Notes: generated by a model not told the origin, from the sequence alone. 64,000 bases of DNA from Lawsonibacter hominis (GCF_014287895.1 NZ_JACOPP010000013.1:1-64000), one strand, 5' to 3'; counted from the stretch's first letter, positions 1 to 7,368 are shown. Program-made: numbers and translations.

Positions 1-177
1 ACGCTGCTTCGGTATGCCATGCAGCTCCTTTTTCCTTTCGCGTGTAAGAAGATGATGGATTGCTCTCTCTCCTGTCACCCCAAGTCTCTCCGCAACCTCT
101 CGCTGTGTCATTCCGCCTTCAAGCATTTCTTTGATTTTAGGCAGTAATTCCTGGGTGTGCTGATACTTCCTTGCCAT
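1..177 (-). CDS. IS3-type OrfA-like helix-turn-helix protein (partial, cut by window edge)
   Basis: Fifty-nine codons are visible from ATG at 177 and the frame runs off the window start. Residues 20-45 form a helix-turn-helix of the kind in small OrfA proteins of IS3-family elements (GGMTQREVAERLGVTG), followed by a basic stretch. OrfA proteins bind the element ends and are usually fused by -1 frameshift to a DDE transposase; that part would lie left of the window. The start is supported by an AGGGGG ribosome-binding site 8 nt upstream, which is buried in a perfect hairpin. The IS3 assignment rests on this N-terminus and on the TG-starting element end, so another transposase-associated HTH protein is possible. 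Confidence 0.65.
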   Translation of the reverse strand, partial: MARKYQHTQELLPKIKEMLEGGMTQREVAERLGVTGERAIHHLLTRERKKELHGIPKQR

Positions 178-184
178 AATAATA

Positions 185-223
185 CCCCCTAATGTAGTAC
201 TTTCATTTTCCTACATTAGGGGG
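185..223 (-). promoter_or_regulatory. Perfect 13-bp hairpin covering the transposase ribosome-binding site
   Basis: Positions 185-197 and 211-223 are exact inverted repeats (CCCCCTAATGTAG and its complement) with a 13-nt loop. On the minus-strand mRNA the AGGGGG Shine-Dalgarno of the HTH gene is the 3' arm of the stem. Transcripts entering from outside would fold it and hide the start. Protection from impinging transcription by such hairpins is known for IS10 and IS200; its role here is inferred. Confidence 0.6.
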
Positions 224-262
224 CGTTTTGTCTATTGTCCGTTTTTACTGGGGCGGTTCACA

Positions 263-724
263 TTACTCCTCCGGCCCTTTTTCCGCCCTCTGCTCCCGCA
301 GGGCCTCCAGCGCCTGCCGGAGCGCCGCCGGGTAAGGTACGCCCATCAATCCCACGTTCTCCAGGATAGACAGCCCTTCGTTGCCCACAAAGAACAGAAT
401 CACCGCGGTCCGGGCCCAATCACTGCCCAACAGCAGGTCCAGCCGGGCGGCCACCAGCACGGCCGCCAGCTCCCCGGCCTTTTTGCACAGCCCGCGAAAC
501 CCGGCCCGGCTGTCCAGCGCGCCGCTCTCCGTCTTGCCGGAGCGCCGGAACACCCCCGCTACCAGCATACCGGTGAGGTAATCCACCGCCATGCAGAAAA
601 TCAAGCTCTGCAGTGCCGTATCCCAGCCTCCCAGCGCTTGGGCCAGCAGCCCTCCCGCCGCCGCCAGCAGGGCCAGCGCCCCATTTTTGATATGCTCCGC
701 CTTCAACTCCACCCCAACTCTCAT
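263..724 (-). CDS. Phage holin of the phage_holin_4 (TcdE-like) type
   Basis: The 153-residue protein carries three to four hydrophobic segments (about residues 12-30, 34-56, 82-100 and 105-122). It has family signatures: a D-Y-L-T-G turn in the second segment, a conserved G-x-x-K-K region and the N-E-x-x-S-I-L-E-N motif near residue 115. Holins form membrane lesions that release an endolysin or the particle. The start at 724 was chosen because its ATG overlaps the TGA of the preceding gene (ATGA, 721-724); a longer frame would overlap that gene heavily. It follows a baseplate gene directly with no tail-fibre gene between. No endolysin is seen; the IS starts at the next base. Confidence 0.85.
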   Translation of the reverse strand: MRVGVELKAEHIKNGALALLAAAGGLLAQALGGWDTALQSLIFCMAVDYLTGMLVAGVFRRSGKTESGALDSRAGFRGLCKKAGELAAVLVAARLDLLLGSDWARTAVILFFVGNEGLSILENVGLMGVPYPAALRQALEALREQRAEKGPEE

Positions 725-1287
725 CGTACCAGCTTTTCCAATGCGCTCCAGCTCAGTCCCAGCGACTCGATCTCTCCCCAGGTCTGAAAGCGCGCCTGCA
801 GCATGGCCCAGGTAATGTACCAGTAGACATACCGTATTTCCAGATGGCACGGCAGGATATCCTCGATGATGGCCCGCATCTCTGCAAACCCATCCGGGAT
901 CCCGGGCACCTCGGGAAAGCGCACCTCTACTACGCCGGGCTCCTCCGTCTCACTGGCCACCGCATTGAGCCCGCATCCGGCCAGGTTGTCGTTGATCGCC
1001 GAAAGCGTGAAGCTGTCGCCTCCAATCCGCAGCAGGGCCGCCAGAGCTGCCCGCCGCCGTTCCAGGACGCTTGCCACCGGCCGCCGCGCCAGCAGCGCTT
1101 CGATCCGCTCCAGGCCGTCCCCCTCCGCCGTGGTCAGCAGCATCTCCCGCTCCACCGTTTCCAGCGCGGCGGCGCAGCCGTCCAGGGCGGCTCCCACGGC
1201 CTCCAGCTCTCCGCCGTTGCAGGTCCCCTCCAGACGATAGACCCCCAGCGGCGCAAGCATCTGCCGGAGATAATCCGCATGCTTCAA
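721..1287 (-). CDS. Phage tail/baseplate protein, DUF2313 (YmfQ/XkdU-like)
   Basis: The 188-residue protein matches the usual length and layout of the YmfQ/XkdU family. The N-terminus resembles a position-of-tail helix (YLRQMLAPLGVY), and the C-terminus shows the aromatic segment typical of the family (Y-W-Y-I-T-W followed by an acidic-hydrophobic end). Members sit immediately after baseplate protein J in Mu- and PBSX-like phages and are thought to help form the baseplate wedge. Its start overlaps the stop of the preceding gene by four bases, indicating translational coupling. Confidence 0.85.
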   Translation of the reverse strand: MKHADYLRQMLAPLGVYRLEGTCNGGELEAVGAALDGCAAALETVEREMLLTTAEGDGLERIEALLARRPVASVLERRRAALAALLRIGGDSFTLSAINDNLAGCGLNAVASETEEPGVVEVRFPEVPGIPDGFAEMRAIIEDILPCHLEIRYVYWYITWAMLQARFQTWGEIESLGLSWSALEKLVR

Positions 1288-2345
1288 CCGCTCACCTCCA
1301 TCTCCGTCACCGTCAGCGTTCCCAGCACAGGCAGCTCGTCCGCCGCTGCGGCTACGTCGGCGGCGGGGACGGCAATGCTGTAGTTGGCCACGCCGTCCAC
1401 GCCGTAGATGACCGCCCCCAGCGCGGCCCGCAGCACATCCCGTCCCAGCAGCCGTCCGTCGAACTGCGCCCGCAGGGCGGCCTCCACCCGGCTGCGCACC
1501 GCTTCCCCGTCGGCGCCGTCCGCAGCTGCCACCGCCACGCTCACATCGATGCTTTTTACCTCCGGGGCCCGTACCCGTACGTCTACGGCGATCTCACGCC
1601 GCTGGGTGAAATAGCTGCTCAGCTGGGCCAGCAGGGCGCTGTCCGGCACCCCGGCGGGGGTGGATACCACCACATCCACCGTACCCACGCCCCTCGGGCG
1701 GGACAGCACCGCCGCCGCCGCCACCTCCGGGAACGACATGGCCCCCTGCTGATAAAAGGCGGCGTTGGCCCCGTTGGGCATTCTCTGGAAGGTCTCCAGC
1801 ACCCGCACCCGCAGCGCCTCGTCCGTCTCCTCCTCCAGCCCGCCGGTAAAGGCTGCGGGGTTGGTGCACCGGCTCACGCCTACCGGGGCCACTGCCATGG
1901 CCCGGATGGTCCCGGCCGCCGCGTTGCCCGCGCTCCCCGGCTTCACCGCCTGCGCACGCACCTGAGCCGCGGTCTCTCCCGCCTGCAGCACCACATCCTC
2001 CAGGGTCTCGAAGCGCACCTGCTCCGCCGTCATGCACACCGTCCCCGCCGGGATGGAAAGGTCGGTTTGGGCGGCGCTGTCGGTCTCGAAGCGCAGCACT
2101 CCCTGGGCGCGTACCGCTTCCCGCCGCTCCAGCCCCCGCAGCTGGGCGTGCTTGTCCAGATACGCCCCGTGGGCGCTCTGGGGAAAGCACTGCCGTTCCA
2201 CCCAATCTGCCTGTACATATAAGGCGTAGATCTGGGCGGCCACAGCGTACAGCCGCACCGCCAGGTCCCCGTCTCCCGCCGGGACGAGCCCGGTCTCCTC
2301 CTGAAACCGTGCAGCCATCCCGCTGTAGATCTCGTCCACCGTCAT
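1284..2345 (-). CDS. Baseplate J-like protein (gp47/XkdT family)
   Basis: This 353-residue protein has the hallmarks of baseplate J: an N-terminal helical region, a central G-x-V-R-F-E segment preceding a stretch on A-x-x-x-G-x-x-G-N (about residues 130-145), the N-P-A-A-F-T-G-G motif near 165, then E-T-D-E-x-x-R-x-R. The C-terminal half carries the alternating hydrophobic strands of the family. It forms part of the baseplate wedge of contractile tails. The neighbours are the gp25-like gene 4 bp upstream and DUF2313 downstream, with overlap, in PBSX order. Confidence 0.92.
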   Translation of the reverse strand: MTVDEIYSGMAARFQEETGLVPAGDGDLAVRLYAVAAQIYALYVQADWVERQCFPQSAHGAYLDKHAQLRGLERREAVRAQGVLRFETDSAAQTDLSIPAGTVCMTAEQVRFETLEDVVLQAGETAAQVRAQAVKPGSAGNAAAGTIRAMAVAPVGVSRCTNPAAFTGGLEEETDEALRVRVLETFQRMPNGANAAFYQQGAMSFPEVAAAAVLSRPRGVGTVDVVVSTPAGVPDSALLAQLSSYFTQRREIAVDVRVRAPEVKSIDVSVAVAAADGADGEAVRSRVEAALRAQFDGRLLGRDVLRAALGAVIYGVDGVANYSIAVPAADVAAAADELPVLGTLTVTEMEVSG

Positions 2346-2349
2346 CCCT

Positions 2350-2694
2350 TCACGCTCCCTGTACGTCCATATCCAAACGCAGCGTCTCTCCCCGCCAGGT
2401 CAATCTGACCTGTAAGGTGCCCGTGCCGCTTAAAATCACATCGTCCACAAGCAGAGACTCCTCCTCTGCCAACGCCTCGGTCACATATTGACGGGCCAGC
2501 GCGCCTCGCCGCGCGGGCTGCGCCCCGGCCAGCCGATACAGCTGGCTGCCCAGCCCCGGCAGCGGCGGGAAGCAGCCCCGCCGGATACTCAGCTTCCACA
2601 GCACCCGCTGCAGCAGCTCCGCGCTCCCCTCCGCCCGCCGGAAGGAGCCCCGTCCGTCGCTCACATAGTCCCCGTCCCGCACCATCAGCTCCAT
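2350..2694 (-). CDS. Small baseplate wedge protein, XkdS/gp25-like position
   Basis: The 114-residue protein lies directly before baseplate J, where XkdS (DUF2634) or gp25-like wedge proteins sit. It has a W-K-L-S-I-R-R-G-x-F segment, a short helix-rich centre with R-x-Y-V-T-E-A-L, and ends in alternating hydrophobic strands. This matches the gp25-like layout: N-terminal strand, L-x-T-x-x-G-x-x, helix, C-terminal strands. Assignment is by position and overall layout rather than a diagnostic motif. Confidence 0.65.
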   Translation of the reverse strand: MELMVRDGDYVSDGRGSFRRAEGSAELLQRVLWKLSIRRGCFPPLPGLGSQLYRLAGAQPARRGALARQYVTEALAEEESLLVDDVILSGTGTLQVRLTWRGETLRLDMDVQGA

Positions 2695-2695
2695 C

Positions 2696-3073
2696 CTAAC
2701 CGCCCTCCACCATCACGGGCAGCCCATTGACCAATACCGTGCCGCTCATGGAGATTACGCCGTCGTTGCGGATGCGGATGCTGGCCGCCCCGCCGCCGCT
2801 GTAGAGCACCACCTCGCCGGGCGCCAGGTTCCACGCACGCTGGCCGCGCACCCCCGCCGCGCAGGGCTGTTCCCCGTCGGGTCCGGCTTTGACCACCAGT
2901 ACCCGCTCGCCCCGCATGGGCTGCCACTGATAGCCGCCGGGCGCGAATACCGGCACCTGACGGCGCTCTCCGTCCAGCAGAACGGCCGCCGGGTCTCCCG
3001 GCAGGCTCACCACACCCACCCGGGCCGCCTCCTGCCGTCCGTCCCGGCTCATCCCCTGTCTTGAGATCCACAT
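2696..3073 (-). CDS. Baseplate spike/assembly protein V-like (XkdR position)
   Basis: The 125-residue protein is rich in short beta strands. Residues 15-45 resemble an OB-fold (R-V-G-V-V-S-L-P, then V-P-V-F-A-P), with a G-E-R-V-L-V-V-K core near 54 and a C-terminal S-I-R-I-x-N-D-G-x-I-x-M stretch. The terminal strand pattern resembles the start of a spike needle in gpV-like proteins. In PBSX this slot is occupied by XkdR (DUF2577). It is too short to carry a full spike or lysozyme domain. The call is moderate and mostly positional. Confidence 0.6.
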   Translation of the reverse strand: MWISRQGMSRDGRQEAARVGVVSLPGDPAAVLLDGERRQVPVFAPGGYQWQPMRGERVLVVKAGPDGEQPCAAGVRGQRAWNLAPGEVVLYSGGGAASIRIRNDGVISMSGTVLVNGLPVMVEGG

Positions 3074-3109
3074 GCTGTCTCCTCCTTGTCCAAACCGTCC
3101 CGCCGCCGT

Positions 3110-4060
3110 TCAAACGACCGCCGCCGCGTCCGCCAGGGTCAGCCGGGTATACGCGCCCCTCGCATCCATCCCGCACACGCTTTCCGTCACCCGCCAAAGC
3201 CCCCGGCAGACGTCGCGCTTCCAGTTTACCTCCACCAGCTCCCCCGGCCAGGCGCGGAAGGTGCCGGGCAGCATAAGCTCCACGCTGTGCCATCCCTCGG
3301 CGGCACGCTGGAGCTGGTATTCTCCGGAATAGCGCATGGCCTGATAGCTGCTGCGCCCCGGCATGGTCAGCACCCGGCGGCACTGTCCGCCCCGCCGGGC
3401 AAACCCGCTGTGGACCACCCGCTGCACCTGGTCCCGCGTCTTATCCCGTACCAGCACCTCGGACAAGACCCCGTAGCGCTTCTCCTTCCAGGCCAGCTCC
3501 AGCACCGCCGCGTCCTCGTCCAGCACCCGCCGCGCTCCATCCTGCCAGGCGCACACCTGCAGCCGCCCCTGCCGGTCAAAGCGGGGCGTCACGCCGCCGT
3601 AGTACCGGCAAAAATGATAGAGCGCCTGCCACTCGCTGCTCCCCATGGCCACGGAGAAGTCCGGCACCGCGGGCAGCCGGTCCGTCCGCCCCACCTGGAT
3701 GCCGTAAGGGGTCACGTGGTCCCGCAGGATATCTGCCAGGGTGGCCGTCTGATAATCGCACCCCAGCGCCTCGTTGTCCAGCAGCAGCGCCGCCATGCTC
3801 CTGCCGGAAACGCTCAGGCGCGCTCCGTCTTCGTCCCAGCCGCAGCAAACCTCGTCCACCACGCCAGTAAACACCCGCTCCCCGTCCTCCTCCGCCGCAA
3901 AGCGTACCGCCTCGGCCAGCGCCCCGGCCTCGCCCGGTTCCCACAGGCACTCCAGATAGAAGCTGTCACAGGGGATTCCGCAGGCATATTCCATCCGCCA
4001 GGACGTCAGGTCGGGCAGGACGACGCGCCGTCCGTCCCAGCAGATCAGCGTCCCCGTCAT
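3110..4060 (-). CDS. XkdQ/YqbQ-like late control D-type tail hub protein
   Basis: The 316-residue product has the size of XkdQ (about 325). It has a strand-rich N-terminus (G-R-R-V-V-L-P-D-L-T-S-W), a G-x-x-x-D-E-V domain, then A-D-I-L-R-D-H-V-x-P-Y-G-I, an arrangement seen in gpD-like hub proteins that link tube and baseplate. W-Q-A-L-Y-x-F-C near residue 145 is typical of the family. The ATG at 4060 overlaps the stop of the LysM gene (ATGA); the upstream in-frame extension would lie inside that gene and was rejected. Confidence 0.8.
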   Translation of the reverse strand: MTGTLICWDGRRVVLPDLTSWRMEYACGIPCDSFYLECLWEPGEAGALAEAVRFAAEEDGERVFTGVVDEVCCGWDEDGARLSVSGRSMAALLLDNEALGCDYQTATLADILRDHVTPYGIQVGRTDRLPAVPDFSVAMGSSEWQALYHFCRYYGGVTPRFDRQGRLQVCAWQDGARRVLDEDAAVLELAWKEKRYGVLSEVLVRDKTRDQVQRVVHSGFARRGGQCRRVLTMPGRSSYQAMRYSGEYQLQRAAEGWHSVELMLPGTFRAWPGELVEVNWKRDVCRGLWRVTESVCGMDARGAYTRLTLADAAAVV

Positions 4061-4632
4061 GCTACCCGCACCTTCTCTCCCACCAGGATCAGGTTCGGGT
4101 TTTTGATCTGGGGATTGAGGGTAACCAGCGCCGTCAGCGTAAGGCCATAGCGCCGGGCGATCCCCCACATGGTCTCTCCCTGCGCCACTGTGTGCCAGAC
4201 CGCGCCGCTCCTGCTTTCCGTCCCGGAGGCGCCGCTCCCGGCGCTCTCCCCCTGCTGTGTGCGCAGGGTTGTATTGTGTCCCTCATAGCCCTCCCAGAAG
4301 GCAAAGGTGTATCTCACATAATCCGCCCGGGGCTCCTGCGCCAGAGACAGCTCCACGAAATAGGCGTTGGCCGTTTGCCAGACCGGGTGGACCAGCAGTC
4401 CCGGTCCGTCGTCGTAAAAGACGCTCGCCAGCCTTTTGAATTCCGCATAGGCCTCTTCCCCCACAAATTCGCCCTCGCCCCGCATGACCCGCTGGGCGGG
4501 CCCCAGATCCTGTAAAAAATAGCGGCCAAAGGGCACCTTCCGCGCCCCCATCCTCCGCTCGTATTCGATGGTATAGACCCGCGGATTGTGGGGCCATACG
4601 TAGTCCTTATACCGCATCGCCGCCAGCTTCAC
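4057..4632 (-). CDS. XkdP/YqbP-like tail protein with C-terminal LysM domain
   Basis: The 191-residue protein has two parts. Residues 1-115 resemble the N-terminal domain of XkdP and DNA-circularisation-type tail proteins (W-P-H-N-P-R-x-Y, then L-V-H-P-V-W). Residues 146-190 are a LysM domain (V-A-Q-G-E-T-M-W-G-I-A-R-R-Y, then L-N-P-Q-I-K-N-P-N-L-I-x-V-G). A low-complexity Gly/Ser linker joins them. LysM binds N-acetylglucosamine polymers, suggesting contact with peptidoglycan or a hub role during tail assembly. In PBSX it follows the tape measure XkdO; here a 191-residue low-complexity protein takes that place. Confidence 0.85.
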   Translation of the reverse strand: MKLAAMRYKDYVWPHNPRVYTIEYERRMGARKVPFGRYFLQDLGPAQRVMRGEGEFVGEEAYAEFKRLASVFYDDGPGLLVHPVWQTANAYFVELSLAQEPRADYVRYTFAFWEGYEGHNTTLRTQQGESAGSGASGTESRSGAVWHTVAQGETMWGIARRYGLTLTALVTLNPQIKNPNLILVGEKVRVA

Positions 4633-4648
4633 CGGCGCTCTCCCCCTC

Positions 4649-5224
4649 TCAAAACAGGCGGAAGCCTGCGTCGTACCGCCGGGCGTCCCGCTCCAGCACC
4701 CGGTCCAGCTCCGCCGCCGTCACCCCGGCGGCGCTCTCTTCCGTCTGCCGCTCCACTACCGCGATCCGGCCCGGCCCTGTGCCGATGCTTCCGGCCGCCG
4801 CCGCGCTCCGCCGCACCTGTTCTTCCAGCCACGCCCCGGCGTCGTGTGACCGTCCTGCTGCCGTTTCCCGTGGCCGCGCCGCTCCGGCGGACGTCTTGGG
4901 CGCGCTCGCGCCCTCCTCCCGGCCCCGCGCCGCCGCGCCGGCCTGCCCTTTCCCGCCGCCGGATGCCGGCGCAGCGGCCGCTCTGCGCCCGTAAGGGGCG
5001 TCCTTCCGCCCCGCCGCCCCAAACTCCTCCCACACGCCGCACCGCTCTGCCGCCTGCGCGCCTTCCTCCGTCTCCCCGCCGGCCTCCGGCCGTCCGGCTC
5101 CGCCGGTTTTCTCCTCCTCCGCCGGGGCCGCCCACGCCGGGTCTGCCGGGAGCAGGAGCGGCTCTTTTTCTCCGTCCTCCGCCCGCCGCTGTGCCGCCAG
5201 CAGCCGCTCCAGGAAATCGATCAA
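4649..5224 (-). CDS. Low-complexity protein in the tape-measure position (unrecognised)
   Basis: This 191-residue protein is not recognised. It starts with an amphipathic helix (residues 1-16), continues as an Ala/Gly/Glu/Arg-rich low-complexity region to about residue 125, then a helix (A-W-L-E-E-Q-V-R-R). It ends in a more conserved-looking tail, E-L-D-R-V-L-E-R-D-A-R-R-Y-D-x-G-F. No hydrophobic segment of the kind found in tape measures is present. It occupies the slot between the frameshifted chaperone and the LysM protein, where PBSX has the roughly 1300-residue tape measure. Its ATG overlaps the chaperone stop. It may be a minimal tape measure, a leftover, or an unrelated assembly factor. 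Confidence 0.6.
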   Translation of the reverse strand: MIDFLERLLAAQRRAEDGEKEPLLLPADPAWAAPAEEEKTGGAGRPEAGGETEEGAQAAERCGVWEEFGAAGRKDAPYGRRAAAAPASGGGKGQAGAAARGREEGASAPKTSAGAARPRETAAGRSHDAGAWLEEQVRRSAAAAGSIGTGPGRIAVVERQTEESAAGVTAAELDRVLERDARRYDAGFRLF

Positions 5225-5852
5225 TCCGTCTCCCCCCGCATCAGCCGCTCAAACCGCTCCTCGTCGAACGCCGCGTTCTCTCCGCCAAGATACTCTCCCG
5301 CCGCGCCGCCGCAGACGGGGCAGCGCCCCTCTTCCGCCTGGGCCCGGCAGCTGGGGCAGAGCCGCCCCAGCTCCTCCTCGTGGTCCAGCAGCAGATTCAG
5401 CGCGCACCACAGATAGTCACGGCGCTTCATTTCCCGCACGCGCGCCTCGGTGGGCAGAGCTCCGAAGGTCTTGAGCACACGCCAGCGCAGGCGCTCCTCC
5501 GGCGTGTGCTCCAGGCTTTTTTTAGCTGCCGGCAGCGCTCCTCTCCATCTTCGGGCGCCGGGTCCTCCTGCCGCTCGAAGTCGGCCCAGCGTGTTGCCAG
5601 CACAGCGATCTCGGAGGCCGTCATCCCCCTCAGGACGGCCCAGCCGTCCTCGAACAGGGGCTCGCCGTCCCGTTCCAGCGCTCTGGCCAGCAAGCAGGCG
5701 TTGGAACACAGGGCCTGTTCTCCTGCGCTCTTTGCCAGCTCCTCCGCCTCCCGCCGGGCCTCCAGCACCTCCAGTGCGGAGAGCAGCCGCAGCTCGCTCC
5801 CGTCCTCCAGCCGCAGCCGCTGCGCTCCGGTCAAAATCGAATGTTCTCTCAT
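5221..5852 (-). CDS. Tail assembly chaperone, -1 frameshift fusion product (G-T type)
   Basis: Translation begins at 5852, runs in frame to the A_AAA_AAA site at 5523-5517, then slips to the -1 frame and ends at 5221, giving 210 residues (112 + 98). The extension begins S-L-E-H-T-P-E-E-R-L-R and contains two C-x2-C pairs about ten residues apart (C-P-S-C and C-P-V-C), a possible zinc knuckle. Tailed phages make short and long chaperones this way just upstream of the tape measure (lambda G/GT, P2 E/E+E'). An alternative ATG lies at 5867; 5852 has a better placed GGGAG. Confidence 0.75.
5427..5852 (-). CDS. Tail assembly chaperone, zero-frame product (XkdN-like)
   Basis: The zero-frame product is 141 residues, close to XkdN (about 145). 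Residues 5-35 hold two strands and a helix (L-R-L-L-S-A-L-E-V-L-E-A-R-R-E-A), and the centre is helical (C-L-L-A-R-A-L, then F-x-D-G-W-A-V-L-R-G-M-T-A-S-E-I-A-V-L). The chaperone is expected to bind the tape measure before tube assembly. It sits between tail tube (5914) and the low-complexity protein, as XkdN does. After the slippery run the zero frame continues 30 codons in an Arg/Ser/Cys-rich segment that looks non-conserved. Confidence 0.75.
   Translation of the reverse strand: MREHSILTGAQRLRLEDGSELRLLSALEVLEARREAEELAKSAGEQALCSNACLLARALERDGEPLFEDGWAVLRGMTASEIAVLATRWADFERQEDPAPEDGEERCRQLKKAWSTRRRSACAGVCSRPSELCPPRRACGK
5517..5523 (-). promoter_or_regulatory. A_AAA_AAA slippery heptamer for -1 ribosomal frameshifting
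   Basis: Seven A residues on the minus strand lie in the phase CTA AAA AAA GCC of the chaperone frame, which is the canonical X_XXY_YYZ arrangement. Shifting back one base continues as AGC CTG GAG into the 98-codon extension. The phase, position between tube and tape-measure slot, and intact downstream frame support programmed frameshifting. The frameshifting rate and any stimulatory structure cannot be judged from reading alone. Confidence 0.75.
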
Positions 5853-5913
5853 TCTCTGCTCTCCCATCGCTCTTCCCCGGCCGGCACGCCGGCAAGCGCT
5901 CTGTCCCCCTCGC

Positions 5914-6303
5914 TCACGCCGCCGTCTCGATCCGCCTGGCCGCCATGATGGTAATTTTTTCCACAACCATAGCCCCCAGCGCGCCGGTCTCCCCGATCGC
6001 GCTCCACTGGCAGCCGGAATAAATGATCTTCCGGTCCGGCTTGCAGATGACCAGGCTGAAATCCTCCAGATCATGGAAATTAAGCCCGTCCCGGATGGCC
6101 TCGTCGGTGGCGTAGAGCCGCGTCAGTTCGATTACATGACTGCGCTGGCCCGGAATGGTAGCCACCGGCTCGTCTTCGCCGAAGGCCTCCACCGTCTGGC
6201 TGGTCCGGCTGGATCTTGCCGTGTAGCTTTGTACCACCGCCACCTTTTTCCCATCCACTTCCAAATAGATATCGCTGCTGGTGGGAAATCCCGAAATATT
6301 CAC
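5914..6303 (-). CDS. Phage tail tube protein (XkdM-like)
   Basis: The 129-residue protein starts with the small-tube signature: a loop of about eleven residues, then an I-Y-L-E-V-D-G-K-K strand. It has R-S-S-R-T-S-Q-T-V-E near residue 32 and a strand-rich C-terminus (G-A-M-V-V-E-K-I-T-I-x-A). Size and strand layout fit the contractile tube family. It follows the sheath gene by 34 bp and precedes the chaperone, the usual order. Confidence 0.85.
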   Translation of the reverse strand: MNISGFPTSSDIYLEVDGKKVAVVQSYTARSSRTSQTVEAFGEDEPVATIPGQRSHVIELTRLYATDEAIRDGLNFHDLEDFSLVICKPDRKIIYSGCQWSAIGETGALGAMVVEKITIMAARRIETAA

Positions 6304-6336
6304 CTAAGCTTCCTCCTCCCCAAACGCCGCTGTGGG

Positions 6337-7368
6337 TCACACCGTAATATGCGCGCTCAGCCAAATCTGGTTGAGCCCGTGGGCCACCGTAAAGGAGAAA
6401 TCCACCAGGCACACGGTTGGATTTTCACTGTCCGCGGTAACGGTCACCCCGTCGTATCCGGTGATGATCTCCCTTGCCAGCTTGTTCTCCAGTTCCAGCA
6501 CCACCTGGGAGCGTATGGCTCCCCGGCTCTGTTCGGTATTCTTGGCCCGGCGGAACTTTGCCCGCAGTGCGGAGCGCACCGTGGGGATCACGTCGTCCAC
6601 GATGCGGATGGTGGTCAGTTCCCGCCAGGTGGCGTCCGCCGCCGTTCCGCTTTTGGTCCGGGTGGTCACCCCCCGCACCACGCTGACCTTTCCCCCCACG
6701 CATTCCAACGGGGTCACCCCGCCCCGTACCAGCAGGTCGATCTCGCTGTCGCCGTACTGGGCCTGCAGCGTATCCACGCCCTTCAGTTCCGCGCCTCCCA
6801 GGGGCACAGCGGGGTCGTTCTCTCCGGCGATGGCCCCGGCCGCTGCGGCGGCGGCCAGCGCTCCGCCCGTCCCGTCGGCGGGGGCCGCCAGCACCACCCG
6901 CTCACTGTTCAGGGCCTCGGCCCGTGCCACCAGTTCGGAGACGTTCTCCCCGCTGCCGGGACACACCACCGCAATGCGCTCCCTTCGGGCCTGGGAGGCG
7001 TTTTCCACGCTCTCCCGCAGCTTCTGCTGCACGCCCAGGGTGGTACTGTCACAGAAGATCACCGCCAGGTCCTCCTCCGCTTCCAGCAGGGCGAAGGCCG
7101 CCTCATACCCCTCCTCCGCCGCCACAGGCGCCGCCTTTACCTGGGCCGCGCCGTTGCGGAAGAGCGTCTGCGCCAACCGGCACAGGTTGTCCTCCGCCCC
7201 AAAGGCGGCCGCCGCGTCCTCATATCGGGCCAAGGCGTGCAGTCCTCCCGCCTCCGCCTCGCTCAGGGCCGCGATGCCCACGGTCTTCCCGCTGCCGCCG
7301 CCGCTGACCACGGTGGACGCATCGTATCTGGAGTAGACCCCCGGCCGCTCATGTTTCGTCGTGCTCAC
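6337..7368 (-). CDS. Phage contractile tail sheath protein (XkdK-like)
   Basis: The 343-residue protein has the conserved sheath N-terminus (E-R-P-G-V-Y near residue 7) and a C-terminal handshake region with N-x-L-A-R-E-I-I-T-G-Y and C-L-V-D-F-S-F-T-V-A, ending in strands as in other sheath proteins. The GTG at 7368 overlaps the stop of the previous gene (GTGA) and begins V-S-T-T-K-H-E-R-P-G; an ATG 69 bp further upstream would overlap that gene needlessly. The sheath shows the particle belongs to the contractile class. It is short for the family (PBSX XkdK about 466), lacking part of the variable outer domains. Confidence 0.9.
   Translation of the reverse strand: MSTTKHERPGVYSRYDASTVVSGGGSGKTVGIAALSEAEAGGLHALARYEDAAAAFGAEDNLCRLAQTLFRNGAAQVKAAPVAAEEGYEAAFALLEAEEDLAVIFCDSTTLGVQQKLRESVENASQARRERIAVVCPGSGENVSELVARAEALNSERVVLAAPADGTGGALAAAAAAGAIAGENDPAVPLGGAELKGVDTLQAQYGDSEIDLLVRGGVTPLECVGGKVSVVRGVTTRTKSGTAADATWRELTTIRIVDDVIPTVRSALRAKFRRAKNTEQSRGAIRSQVVLELENKLAREIITGYDGVTVTADSENPTVCLVDFSFTVAHGLNQIWLSAHITV

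Larger units (their letters stand above)
1..262 (-). mobile_element. Left end of an IS3-like insertion sequence (partial)
   Basis: Read on the minus strand, the element appears to begin TGTGAACCGCCCC at 262, runs through an AT-richer leader with a hairpin and enters the HTH gene at 177. The end touches the stop codon of the phage holin gene (263-265), so the insertion lies exactly at the end of the phage operon. The other end is outside the window, so neither the partner inverted repeat nor a target duplication can be checked. The boundary at 262 is inferred from the TG end and the holin stop. Confidence 0.6.
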
